From assembly GCF_001598815.1 (NCBI RefSeq), contig NZ_BCZQ01000040.1, forward strand, positions 1 through 35,657: a DNA stretch of 35,657 nt. The letters run 5' to 3'. This document shows, in pieces, positions 9,220 through 19,089 of the stretch; within the stretch, counting starts at the first letter, position 1; every line of letters begins with the position of its first letter. Source of the stretch: Sphingopyxis terrae subsp. terrae NBRC 15098. Its GTDB lineage: Bacteria; Pseudomonadota; Alphaproteobacteria; Sphingomonadales; Sphingomonadaceae. Position numbers and translations under genes: made by a program. Under the pieces are notes generated by a model that was not told where the DNA came from, ran no database searches, and worked only from the letters and a program-made list of their open reading frames with translations.

Positions 9220-9408
9220 CTAGCGAGCCGTTTGCGTCCGCGATCTGTTGAGCGGAAAATAAGGGCGATGCTGATAGGGAAAGGCCTTCAGACGCCGACC
9301 GATCCCTTCGATCAGGCGCCCATAACGGTCGATCGCCGAGGGATTTGTTGCGGCGGCGTATCGCGCGAGCGCGATCTGCTCGTCTTCGAGCAATTGAATA
9401 AGGCACAT
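9220..9408 (-). CDS. Small conserved hypothetical protein, 62 aa
   Basis: The product starts MCLIQLLEDEQIALARYAAA and ends with a basic tail containing FPYQHRPYFPLNRS. The first half is an amphipathic helix. I chose the ATG at 9406-9408 because AGGAG lies 6 bases upstream on the minus strand; the frame stays open to 9456 without a better site. It is the second of a set of small minus-strand genes, with 47 bases before the next small gene downstream. I do not know its function. Confidence 0.6.
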   Translation of the reverse strand: MCLIQLLEDEQIALARYAAATNPSAIDRYGRLIEGIGRRLKAFPYQHRPYFPLNRSRTQTAR

Positions 9409-9581
9409 GGTGTGTGCTCCTGCATCAAGCGAGAGCACGGATCGTCCCTCTGTCACATGGAGCTTGTTCGATTTCAGGTGATGGGAGACCTATAGCACAT
9501 CCCGATAAATGTGCCGCACGAATACCGACATTATTCGGGTTCCGGAGAGACGTTCGCTCACCACGAAATCGCGCGCCGGCC

Positions 9582-9815
9582 TTATGGGCGCTTATGCGTG
9601 GCCGGTGGGCGATAGAAGCGGTAACGGAGAACATTGCCGTCGATCAGGTGACCGCGGAGCCGGAGGCGCATTTCCTCGGCGCCGGAGCCGGATGTGCAGA
9701 CAAGGCGGGTGCCGCCCGACTGAAGCGGCTCGATCGCACTGATGCTGACACCTTGCAGAAGGCACAGGCGCTTGACTTCGTCCTCCGGCAGCGAAATGTT
9801 CATCGCGCGGCTCAT
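9582..9815 (-). CDS. Small conserved hypothetical protein, 77 aa, coupled to the ParS-like gene
   Basis: The product begins MSRAMNISLPEDEVKRLC and carries a compact alpha/beta segment (ISAIEPLQSGGTRLVCTSGSGAEEMRLRLRG). It resembles uncharacterised sphingomonad proteins. Its ATG overlaps the stop of the gene upstream (ATGA at 9812-9815 read on the minus strand), which fixes the start and implies coupled translation. The pair is therefore a functional unit, but neither a toxin fold nor a catalytic motif can be seen in this member. Confidence 0.7.
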   Translation of the reverse strand: MSRAMNISLPEDEVKRLCLLQGVSISAIEPLQSGGTRLVCTSGSGAEEMRLRLRGHLIDGNVLRYRFYRPPATHKRP

Positions 9816-10120
9816 TTGAATCCTGGGCCGCTCGGCCAGCCGCGGATCGCTGCCGCAACCAGTTCATATCCCTCGGAGCTCGCGGTCGCGATTGTGAGCG
9901 GGCGGCCGCCGAGCGCGGCGTTGTCGGTGTTCAGGAAGGCTATCGCCGGATCGCGTCCGCCCATCGCCAGGAAGGCGAGCTGACTGATGCCCCCCTGACG
10001 CCGTGCGTCATCGAGGGCGAATGGACTGCGGCTCTTACGGAAAAATCGGTTCGATTGCGGTCTCAATAGGACAGGCGCGTCCGGGGCGGCCGACTGGGAT
10101 TGATCTGGATCGGGCGGCAT
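9812..10120 (-). CDS. ParS/MbcA-type toxin-binding-domain protein, 102 aa
   Basis: After a Pro/Ser-rich start, the C-terminal 60 residues (GGISQLAFLAMGGRDPAIAFLNTDNAALGGRPLTIATAS) fit the DUF2384 domain by which Xre/MbcA/ParS antitoxins bind RES toxins. The diagnostic part is the aliphatic stretch ending in GGRPLxxA. It lacks the usual N-terminal Xre-like DNA-binding helices, being only 102 residues long. An AGGAG lies 8 bases upstream of the ATG. No RES toxin gene is adjacent, so it is either a solitary antitoxin-domain protein or partner of the coupled small protein. Assignment rests on pattern recognition. Confidence 0.6.
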   Translation of the reverse strand: MPPDPDQSQSAAPDAPVLLRPQSNRFFRKSRSPFALDDARRQGGISQLAFLAMGGRDPAIAFLNTDNAALGGRPLTIATASSEGYELVAAAIRGWPSGPGFK

Positions 10121-10434
10121 GGGCGTGGCTCCTGCTTGTAAGCGGGAGCACCAGGTCTCTCAGCCGCGGCCGCCTACGAAGAATCTGTGCCACGATGATC
10201 GTTATATGGGAGCTCGGGCCAGGATTATAAGATGTCGCGCCGATCATCTAACGGATATCGGGAATCTGGGCCCTCAGCGTCTATTCGGTTCCTGCGGAAC
10301 GTGGTTGCGCCTCGATTGCACGAGCCAGTACGGAGGTGACCTTTCAAGCGAACGCCGGGCAATACTTGGAGCGTCCGCTAATTTCGTTCCACTGGCCTTC
10401 CGCCGGATGTCTCGGAAATCCCTTGTGGAAGGGA
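10121..10434. promoter_or_regulatory. Intergenic region with possible minus-strand -10 box
   Basis: No gene is seen in these 314 bases. Read on the minus strand, a perfect TATAAT lies at 10224-10229, about 105 bases upstream of the ParS-like start, but no good -35 hexamer is found at the right spacing. An imperfectly placed GTTCC/GGAAC inverted repeat lies near 10288-10301. The promoter call is tentative. Confidence 0.3.
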
Positions 10435-10510
10435 TGGTGCCGCTTAGGTGACTCGAACACCTGACCCCATCATTACGAATGATGTGCTCTACCAACTGAG
10501 CTAAAGCGGC
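10435..10510 (-). tRNA. tRNA-Thr (anticodon CGT)
   Basis: The minus strand folds into a full cloverleaf of 76 bases including an encoded 3' CCA. The acceptor arms are GCCGCTT and AAGCGGC. The D arm contains AGCTCAGTTGGTAGAGC. The anticodon stem is CATCA/TGATG around the loop TTCGTAA, giving CGT, which reads ACG (Thr). The T arm is AGGTG TTCGAGT CACCT. The gene is intact and shows no attached integrase. Confidence 0.97.
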
Positions 10511-10675
10511 AACGATGGGCGCCTCTATCAGCGTGCCGGGGCGAAGACAAGCGTCCTTGCGAAGAAACTGTTTCCGGCGATTTCGTGCGCCTGCGGGGGC
10601 GATGTGTGACGACGATAGCGGCCATTTCTGTCCGGCTGCCGCATCGGCGCGGAACGCTACTGGCTTCGACCAATG

Positions 10676-12559
10676 TCAGGGCGCTGACCGCGCCGCGACG
10701 GCTGCGCGGACGATCGCGGGTACCCCCGGATCCTCGATCGTCGGCGGGCATTCGACATGCTGGCCGTTGACGATGCTGCGCAGCAGGTTGCGCAGGATCT
10801 TTCCCGACCGCGTCTTGGGAAGCTGCGGCACGACATAGGCGGTCTTCAGCGCCGCGACCGCGCCCAATTCGGCGCGCACGGCGGCGATGACGAGGCGCAC
10901 CAGCGTATCGGGATCGGGGGCACCGGCGCGGGGGACGACGAAGGCGACGGGGATCATCCCCTTGATCGCATCGTCGGCGCCGATGACCGCGCATTCGGCG
11001 ATGCCGTCCTGCTGCGCGACGATCTGTTCCATCTGACCTGTCGATAGGCGGTGGCCCGCGACATTGATGATATCGTCGGTGCGGCCCATGATGTGGAGGA
11101 AACCTTCGGCATCGAAATGGCCCGCGTCCCCCGTCTCATAATAGCCGGGGAAGCTTTCGAAGTTGCGCGCGAAGCCGACCGGATTGTTCCACAAGGTGCG
11201 AAAGGCGCCGGGGGCAAGGGGGGCCTTGATCGTGATCGATCCGCTCTGCCCGTCGGGGACCGGCTGGCCGTCCTCGCCGAGCACGACGAATTCATAGCCG
11301 GGTACGGGAAAGCCAGCGCTCCCGCGCTTGCGCCGCAGGTCGCCGAGCGCAAAGCAACTGGCGATTGCGGGCCAGCCGAGCTCGGTCTGCCACCAATGGT
11401 CGATCACCGGCAGGCCGGTCTTTTCTTCCAGCCAGGCGATGGTGTCGGGATCGGCGCGCTCGCCGGCGAGGAAAATTGCTTCAAGATCGCCCGTCCCGAT
11501 GTCGGCCAGAAAGGCGGCGTCGGGGTCTTCCTTGCGGATTGCGCGGATCGCTGTCGGTGCGGTGAAGAAGGTCTTGACCCCGTGGCGGACGATCGTGCGC
11601 CAGAAGGTGCCGGGGTCGGGGGTGCCGACAGGCTTGCCTTCGAACAGGATCGTCGTCGCACCGACGAGGAGCGGGGCATAAACGATATAGCTGTGGCCGA
11701 CGACCCAGCCGACGTCGGATGCCGCCCAGAAACAATCGCCCGCGCCGATGCCATAGATATTCGCCATCGACCAGGCGAGCGCGACGGCATGTCCACCATG
11801 TTCGCGCACCACCCCCTTGGGCGTGCCCGTCGTCCCCGAGGTGTAGAGGATATAGAGCGGATCGTTCGCCGCCATGACCGCGGGTTCGGGTATCGGATCG
11901 CCGGCACATTCGCTGCGCAGCGTCATCCAGTCGATATCGCGCGGCGGCTGGAGGTCGGCGGCAAGCGCATCGCGCTGGACCAGCACGACATGCTCGACCG
12001 GGTGGCTGGCGAGCGCGAGGGCTTCATCGACCATCGGCTTGTAGGCGATCAGCCGGCTCCCCTCGATTCCGCACGAGGCCGTCAGGATCAGGCGCGGCGC
12101 GGCATCGTCGATGCGCTTGGCAAGTTCCAGCGCCGCAAAACCGCCGAAAACGACCGAGTGGATCGCGCCGATACGGGCGCAGGCGAGCATCGCAAACACC
12201 GTTTCGGGGATCATCGGCATGTAGATGACGACGCGGTCGCCCTTGCCGACGCCCAGCCGCTTGAGCATCGCCGCGACGCGGCCGCTTTCTTCGAGCAATT
12301 GCGCATAGTTGAACCGGCGCACCCGCCCGATGACGGGACTGTCATAGACGAGCGCCGGCGCATCGCCGCGCCCCGCCGCGACATGGCGGTCAAGGCAATT
12401 GGCGGCGGTGTTGAGCGTGCCCCCGGCAAACCAGCCCGCATCGGCATCATGGATGCGCTGCGGCGGCGTCACCCAGTCGATCGCCCGCGCGGCCGCGCCC
12501 CAAAAGGCGTCGCGGTCGGTGATGCTGTCGGTCCAGGCCTGCCGGTAGGCGTCGCTCAT
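10676..12559 (-). CDS. prpE: Propionyl-CoA synthetase (AMP-forming)
   Basis: The 627-residue adenylate-forming enzyme activates propionate (or related short acids) with ATP and CoA. It shows the P-loop YTSGTTGTPKG, the WWQTELGWP motif, YYETGDAGHFD with the ATP-binding Asp, GRTDDIINVAGHRLSTGQ and the catalytic Lys587 in KTRSGKILR, whose acylation switches such enzymes off. DHWWQTELG and the divergence from the acetate enzyme elsewhere in this window favour PrpE. The start at 12559 is set by AAAGGA 7 bases upstream; a longer frame only overlaps the upstream gene. It follows the GNAT gene by 10 bases on the same strand, forming an operon, and no prpBCD genes are in the window. Confidence 0.88.
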   Translation of the reverse strand: MSDAYRQAWTDSITDRDAFWGAAARAIDWVTPPQRIHDADAGWFAGGTLNTAANCLDRHVAAGRGDAPALVYDSPVIGRVRRFNYAQLLEESGRVAAMLKRLGVGKGDRVVIYMPMIPETVFAMLACARIGAIHSVVFGGFAALELAKRIDDAAPRLILTASCGIEGSRLIAYKPMVDEALALASHPVEHVVLVQRDALAADLQPPRDIDWMTLRSECAGDPIPEPAVMAANDPLYILYTSGTTGTPKGVVREHGGHAVALAWSMANIYGIGAGDCFWAASDVGWVVGHSYIVYAPLLVGATTILFEGKPVGTPDPGTFWRTIVRHGVKTFFTAPTAIRAIRKEDPDAAFLADIGTGDLEAIFLAGERADPDTIAWLEEKTGLPVIDHWWQTELGWPAIASCFALGDLRRKRGSAGFPVPGYEFVVLGEDGQPVPDGQSGSITIKAPLAPGAFRTLWNNPVGFARNFESFPGYYETGDAGHFDAEGFLHIMGRTDDIINVAGHRLSTGQMEQIVAQQDGIAECAVIGADDAIKGMIPVAFVVPRAGAPDPDTLVRLVIAAVRAELGAVAALKTAYVVPQLPKTRSGKILRNLLRSIVNGQHVECPPTIEDPGVPAIVRAAVAARSAP

Positions 12560-12569
12560 CTGTCGTCCT

Positions 12570-13079
12570 TTATCGAAATGTCTTGGCAAGAACCACCAGC
12601 GTCGGGTCGCCGTCGAACGCTTCGGGGGCGAAGCCCTTTTCGCGCTCGAGTTCGATGGCGGCGTGATTTTCGCGCGCCTCGATCGCGATCGCGCGCCGGA
12701 CGCCGCGCCGTTCGGCCTCGCGGCTGACGAAATCGAGCAGCGCCCAGCCGACCCCCTTGCCGCGATAGTCGCTGCACACCGACACCGCGATTTCGGCAGT
12801 GTCCATCGCCGCATCGCACGCGAGCAGCGCCGATCCGATCAACTTGCCGCTTGCGGCGTCGAAGCCGAGGAAGCTTTCGCTGCGATAATGGTCGGCGTGG
12901 ATCAGCGGTTCGAGCTGGCGGTGGTTGACGTGGGCGCCGGCCGAAAAGAAGCGGAAGCGCCGGTCCTCGTCGCTGACGCGGTCGAAGAAATCGACGAGCG
13001 CCGCCTCGTCGGCTTCGGTGGCGGGTCGCACCAGCACGTCGATGCCGGAACGGGTGGGAAGCAGAAGCGTCGTGTCCAT
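12570..13079 (-). CDS. GNAT-family N-acetyltransferase, candidate Acs/PrpE acetylase
   Basis: The 169-residue protein is a single GNAT domain. VRPATEADEAALVDFFDRVSDEDRRFRFF resembles the N-terminus of the GNAT domain in Pat-type lysine acetyltransferases. Strand 4 and motif A follow as AEIAVSVCSDYRGKGVGWALL, with the acetyl-CoA-binding R/QxxGxG/A signature, then a typical NHAAIELEREKGF ending. Pat enzymes acetylate the catalytic Lys of acyl-CoA synthetases. Here the gene precedes prpE by 10 bases and the acs gene is nearby, so regulation of these enzymes is an attractive inference. The ATG at 13079 follows a modest binding site; the frame continues upstream without better support. Confidence 0.8.
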   Translation of the reverse strand: MDTTLLLPTRSGIDVLVRPATEADEAALVDFFDRVSDEDRRFRFFSAGAHVNHRQLEPLIHADHYRSESFLGFDAASGKLIGSALLACDAAMDTAEIAVSVCSDYRGKGVGWALLDFVSREAERRGVRRAIAIEARENHAAIELEREKGFAPEAFDGDPTLVVLAKTFR

Positions 13080-13172
13080 GGGAGAGAGCCTTTCTTTCAA
13101 GAGCCTGTGCCTCTTGCGCCCCGGCGTCCAATTATGCCTTGATCCAGCGCAAAGCCCCGAAAAATCGGGGGT

Positions 13173-13214
13173 GAAAAAATCCGGGGAGGATGCGCGACCC
13201 GCCATCCTCCCCGG
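13173..13214 (-). terminator. Intrinsic terminator of the porin-MHS operon
   Basis: On the minus strand, 20 bases beyond the transporter stop, a perfect 12-bp GC-rich stem (arms at 13203-13214 and 13181-13192, loop of 10) is followed by ATTTTTT. This is a textbook rho-independent terminator. It separates the porin-transporter unit from the GNAT-prpE unit, which must have its own promoter between here and 13079. A smaller hairpin with arms at 13155-13160 and 13165-13170 lies just beyond. Confidence 0.92.
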
Positions 13215-13233
13215 TCCGTGCCGAAAGGCCCGC

Positions 13234-14901
13234 CTATGCGTCGATATTGCGGCGGAAGGTTTCAGGCAGGAACAATAGCCCCACGATCACCGTCAGCGCG
13301 GCGATGACGATCGGATACCAGAGGCCGTAGTAGATATCCCCCGTTGCCGCGACCATCGCGAAGGCTGTCGTCGGCAGAAAGCCGCCGAACCAGCCGTTGC
13401 CGATATGATAGGGCAGCGACATCGAGGTGTAGCGGATGCGGCTCGGGAACAATTCGACCAGCATGGCGGCGATCGGGCCGTAGACCATGGTCACGAGCAG
13501 GACGAGATAGGTCAGGATGGCGATGACCATCGGCTTGTTGATCGCATCCGGATCGGCCTTTGCCGGATAGCCCGCCTTGGTCAGCGCATCCTTGATCTGC
13601 CCCTGGAAAGCGGTGATCGCGGCCTTGCGTTCGTCGCCCGTTACCTTGGCGGGATCGGGAGCGGTAAAGCTTTCGGCACCGATGCGGACGACCGCGACGC
13701 TGCCTGCCGGCGCGGCGACGTTCGCATAGCCGATCGCGTTTTTGGCGAGGAAGGCCTTGGCGATGTCGCAACTCTTGGCGTCGAACTTGTTCTTGCCGAC
13801 GGGGTCGAATTGCAGCGAACAGTCGGCGTCGTTCGTCACCACCGTCACCGGCGCCGAAGCCTGGGCCCGGGCAAGCGCCGGATTCGCGGCTTCGGACAGC
13901 GCGTGGAAGGCGGGGAAATAGGTCATGACGGCCAGCGCGCAACCCACCAGGATAATCGGCTTGCGCCCGATCTTGTCCGACAGCCAGCCGAAAAAGATGA
14001 AGAAGGGCGTGCCGATCGCCAACGCGATCGCGATCAGGATATTGGTCGTCGCACCATCGACGAGCAGCATCTTTTCAAGGAAGAACATCGCGTAGAACTG
14101 GCCGGTGTACCAGACCACCGCCTGACCGGCGACCGCGCCGAGCAGCGCGACGAGAACCCATTTGGCATTCTTCCACTGGCCGAACGCTTCGGTCAGCGGC
14201 GCCTTCGAGGTCGTGCCTTCATCTTTCATCTTCTGAAAGACCGGGCTTTCGGAAAGCTGCATGCGGATCCACATCGACACCGCGAGCAGGATGATCGAAA
14301 CGAGGAAGGGCACGCGCCAGCCCCAGTCCTTGAACGCCTCTTCGCCGATCAGCGTGCGCGTGCCGATGACGACGAGCAGCGCCGCGAACAGGCCGAGCGT
14401 CGCGGTCGTCTGGATGAAGCTGGTGTACAGCCCGCGCCGGTTGTTGGGCGCATGTTCGGCGACATAGGTAGCCGCGCCGCCATATTCGCCGCCGAGCGCA
14501 AGGCCCTGCACCAGCCGCATGACGATGAGCATGATGGGCGCTGCAACGCCGATCGTGGCATAGGAGGGAAGAAGGCCGACTACGAACGTCGAAAGGCCCA
14601 TCAAGCCCATCGTCACCAGAAAGGTGTTCTTTCGGCCGACGAGATCGCCGATCCGCCCGAACACCAGCGCCCCGAAGGGACGCACCGCAAAGCCCGCGGC
14701 AAAGGCTGCCAGCGCGAAGATAAAGCCGGTCGTTTCGTTGACGCCCGAAAAGAATTGCGCCGATATGATAGTGGCCAGAAGGCCGTAGAGATAAAAATCA
14801 TACCATTCGAAAACGGTGCCCAGCGACGAGGCGGTGATGACGAGCTTTTCGCTCTGCGTCGCCTCGTGATGCTTGGGCAAATGGTCATATGCCGTTGCCA
14901 T
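13234..14901 (-). CDS. MFS transporter, metabolite:H+ symporter (MHS) family, with large loop insertion
   Basis: The 555-residue inner-membrane protein has about twelve membrane segments. The MHS marks are SLGTVFEWYDFYLYG at the start, the GRIGDLVGRK loop between segments 2 and 3, LGGEYGGAATYVAEHAPNNRRG and the second DKIGRK loop. The family moves carboxylates and related metabolites with protons. Unusually, residues about 340-455 form a long hydrophilic insertion, probably periplasmic, with two Cys (DADCSLQFD and KSCDIAK) that could form a disulfide. GAGAGG precedes the ATG. It lies 26 bases downstream of the porin gene, in an operon divergent from acs, suggesting uptake of acetate or similar acids. 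Confidence 0.88.
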   Translation of the reverse strand: MATAYDHLPKHHEATQSEKLVITASSLGTVFEWYDFYLYGLLATIISAQFFSGVNETTGFIFALAAFAAGFAVRPFGALVFGRIGDLVGRKNTFLVTMGLMGLSTFVVGLLPSYATIGVAAPIMLIVMRLVQGLALGGEYGGAATYVAEHAPNNRRGLYTSFIQTTATLGLFAALLVVIGTRTLIGEEAFKDWGWRVPFLVSIILLAVSMWIRMQLSESPVFQKMKDEGTTSKAPLTEAFGQWKNAKWVLVALLGAVAGQAVVWYTGQFYAMFFLEKMLLVDGATTNILIAIALAIGTPFFIFFGWLSDKIGRKPIILVGCALAVMTYFPAFHALSEAANPALARAQASAPVTVVTNDADCSLQFDPVGKNKFDAKSCDIAKAFLAKNAIGYANVAAPAGSVAVVRIGAESFTAPDPAKVTGDERKAAITAFQGQIKDALTKAGYPAKADPDAINKPMVIAILTYLVLLVTMVYGPIAAMLVELFPSRIRYTSMSLPYHIGNGWFGGFLPTTAFAMVAATGDIYYGLWYPIVIAALTVIVGLLFLPETFRRNIDA

Positions 14902-14927
14902 GAAACCTCTCCCTGTCCCTGTTCGGT

Positions 14928-16337
14928 TTAGAAACTATATTTTGCGGCAAATTCAAAGCGATCGAGCTGGCCCTTGGCGCCGCTCACGATTTCGCGCTCA
15001 CCGTGGCGATATTCGATGCCAAGGTCGATGCTCTTGACCGGCGACCAGAAAAGGTTGGCGGCCGCGCTCCACGCCTTGTCGTTGAACCCCGACAGGGTCG
15101 CGAGCGGGATCGAACCCGCATAGTCGACATTCTGGTAGCTACCCATCAGGTTGACCCGGAGCTGCGGCGCCACGGCAAGGCGTACCGCCGCGAGCGCGGC
15201 GAACTCGCGAACATCGGCAAGGGTGCCGGTCGCCGGGTCGAACACCGAATCGGGCGCGAAGTTGAGGCCGATATAGCGGCCGGCATTGCTGCCATAGGTC
15301 GCCATGAAGCGGATATCGCTGCCCTTGTCGGCGGCAAGATAGATTTTGCCCGCGGCGCTGACGCCCCAGCCGAAATTCTTTGCCGAGACGCCGGCATTGG
15401 CGACTCGCACTTCGCGCGCGAGGCCCGCGAGCGACAATTCGCCAAGCTTGCCTGCATAGGCGATCCGCGCCGCGAAGTCGGGGATGCTGTCGTCGCCGTT
15501 TTCGACCAGCGCCGGGGCGCCGAGGGTGGCGGTTCCCGACTCCGCATTTTCAATCGATGCATGGAGCGTCAGGCCGCCGCCGAGCGGCGCCGAGTAGCGG
15601 ACGAGCGGCTGGCGGACGAACACCGTGCCTTCGGTCGCGCCGACGAAATCGGTGCTTTCGGGCAGCGCGCCGACATATTGGAAGGTCGACCAGTCCTGCC
15701 CGAAGGTGAATTTGTCGACCTGGATATAGGCGCGGCGCAGTGCCAGATTATAGCCGTTGGTGGTGCGCTGCGACCCTTGCGTGCCGGGCGAGGTCTGAAA
15801 GTCGGTTTCGACATAGCCCTTCACGGCATGGCCCGCGACATCGGTCGACAGATTGAGCCACAGTCGCGATTGTTTGGCGCTGAAATCCTGCACGCGAGCG
15901 GCCGGACCGGATCCGACCGGGATCGATTGCGGCAGATAGAAATCACGGCCGAGCGAGTTGGTCGCCACTTCGCCTTCGCTGAACCGGCTGTTCGTCGCGG
16001 TAAGCTTGATGAAGCCGCCGATCTTGATCGTCGTTGCGCCCGAACGGAAACCGTCGGCGGGCGCCGCTTGCGCTGCTTGCGGCTGCAGCGCCGCGACCTT
16101 CGTGGCCGCGGCGTCGCTCTTCGCGGCGGCTTCTTGCGCGACGGCGGCGGTCGCCGCCTGATCGCTGCGCGCGCTCGCAAGATCGGCGCGCAGGCTCTGC
16201 ATTTCGGCCTCGAGCTTCGCCAGCCGGGCCTCGAGCTCGGCTTCGCGCGGCGTCGATTGGGCAAAGGCCGTCCCCGGCGCGACGAGCGCGGTGGCGGCCA
16301 GCAAAAGATGGAGGGGTGTTGTAATTCGCCTTTTCAT
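14928..16337 (-). CDS. DcaP-like trimeric porin precursor
   Basis: The 469-residue protein has a signal peptide ending near residue 26 (VAPGTAFA-Q), then a coiled-coil segment at about 30-75 (REAELEARLAKLEAEMQSLRADL), an Ala-rich linker and a C-terminal beta-barrel of alternating hydrophobic residues from KIGGFIKL onward, ending in FEFAAKYSF with the outer-membrane C-terminal Phe. A coiled-coil head followed by a 16-strand barrel matches DcaP-type channels, which admit anionic substrates such as dicarboxylates. Placement before the MHS transporter and opposite acs suggests that it brings carboxylates across the outer membrane. Specificity is inferred from context. Confidence 0.85.
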   Translation of the reverse strand: MKRRITTPLHLLLAATALVAPGTAFAQSTPREAELEARLAKLEAEMQSLRADLASARSDQAATAAVAQEAAAKSDAAATKVAALQPQAAQAAPADGFRSGATTIKIGGFIKLTATNSRFSEGEVATNSLGRDFYLPQSIPVGSGPAARVQDFSAKQSRLWLNLSTDVAGHAVKGYVETDFQTSPGTQGSQRTTNGYNLALRRAYIQVDKFTFGQDWSTFQYVGALPESTDFVGATEGTVFVRQPLVRYSAPLGGGLTLHASIENAESGTATLGAPALVENGDDSIPDFAARIAYAGKLGELSLAGLAREVRVANAGVSAKNFGWGVSAAGKIYLAADKGSDIRFMATYGSNAGRYIGLNFAPDSVFDPATGTLADVREFAALAAVRLAVAPQLRVNLMGSYQNVDYAGSIPLATLSGFNDKAWSAAANLFWSPVKSIDLGIEYRHGEREIVSGAKGQLDRFEFAAKYSF

Positions 16338-16418
16338 CCGACGTCTCCCTGTTCCCGATGTTCACCTCGGGATCGGGGCAGAGTGCGGCGCACGCCATCG
16401 CGGCGCCATCCTGACGAT

Positions 16419-16436
16419 GGTCGTAGACCTACGACC
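16419..16436. promoter_or_regulatory. Perfect 8-2-8 palindrome between porin and acs, candidate operator
   Basis: The sequence GGTCGTAGACCTACGACC is a perfect inverted repeat with 8-bp arms and a 2-base centre. It lies 77 bases from the acs start and 81 bases from the divergent porin start, so one dimer could control both. LuxR-type (NarL-like) regulators bind such symmetric sites, and the gene for one overlaps the end of acs. That this regulator binds here is inference. The intervening 176 bases otherwise show no clear sigma-70 boxes. Confidence 0.65.
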
Positions 16437-16513
16437 TTTGTCTAACAGCGCGGCGGGCGATGTTTGCGCTAGGCAGACCGGCAAAAGTCCACGCGGACCA
16501 AAAGGAGCAAGCG

Positions 16514-18459
<1,946 letters not shown>

Positions 18460-18463
<4 letters not shown>

Positions 18464-19089
18464 CAGGCACCGTCCTCGTCGCGGACGACCATCCGCTTTT
18501 CCGCCAGGCGCTGCGCCTGGCGGTCGAGAAAATATTGCCCGAGGCGTCGATTGTGGAGGCCGGAACGCTCGCCACGGCGGTCGCCGCGGCCACCGCCGCG
18601 CCCGATCTCCGGCTGATCTTGCTCGATCTCAAAATGCCCGGCGCCACCGGCTATTCGGGGATTGCGCTGCTTCACGCCGAATGTCCCGACGTGCCGATCC
18701 TCGTCGTATCGAGCGCCGAAGGCGCGGCGGCTGCCGACGAGGCGCGGGCGTTCGGCGCGATCGGATTTTTGCACAAGGGCAGCGACCTTGGCGCGATCGA
18801 GGCGGCGGTTGCGGCAGCGATCGGCCGCCGGCCGGCGCCGCGTTCCCCCGCGCCGGACCCGGCGACCGAAGAAATCCGCGAAACCGTCGCCAGCCTGACG
18901 CCGACCCAGCTCAAGGTTCTGCTCGCCGTACTCGACGGCCAGCTCAACAAACAGATCGCGCATAATCTGGGAATCAGCGAAGCGACGGTGAAGGCGCATA
19001 TGACCGCGATCATGCGCAAGCTCGACGTTCGCAACCGCACCCAGGCGGCACTCGTCGCGCGGTCACTCGGGCTCGATCTCGCGCACTGA
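18460..19089 (+). CDS. LuxR/NarL-type response regulator, CrbR/ErdR-like
   Basis: The 209-residue regulator has an N-terminal receiver domain with acidic pocket Asp9-Asp10, phospho-acceptor Asp56 (LLDLKMPG) and Lys106. A linker of Pro and Ala leads to a C-terminal LuxR helix-turn-helix ([45 protein letters not shown]). It starts at a GTG overlapping the acs stop, so it is expressed with acs and could feed back on it. Its 3' end overlaps the convergent kinase gene by 27 bases. Regulators of this type with symporter-kinase partners (CrbR, ErdR) activate acs in other proteobacteria, which makes that the likely role here. Confidence 0.88.

Noticed and set aside
9517..9543. GGAAC-N18-CGTG on the minus strand upstream of a small gene
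   Set aside because: Spacing is longer than the 16-17 bases of EcfG promoters.
9414..9983. Plus-strand frame of 189 codons across the small minus-strand genes
   Set aside because: The minus-strand genes have overlapping ATGA coupling and good binding sites; the plus frame has neither.
13405..16445. Two long plus-strand frames opposite the transporter and porin genes
   Set aside because: Highly charged products with no domain; the minus-strand transporter and porin are clear.
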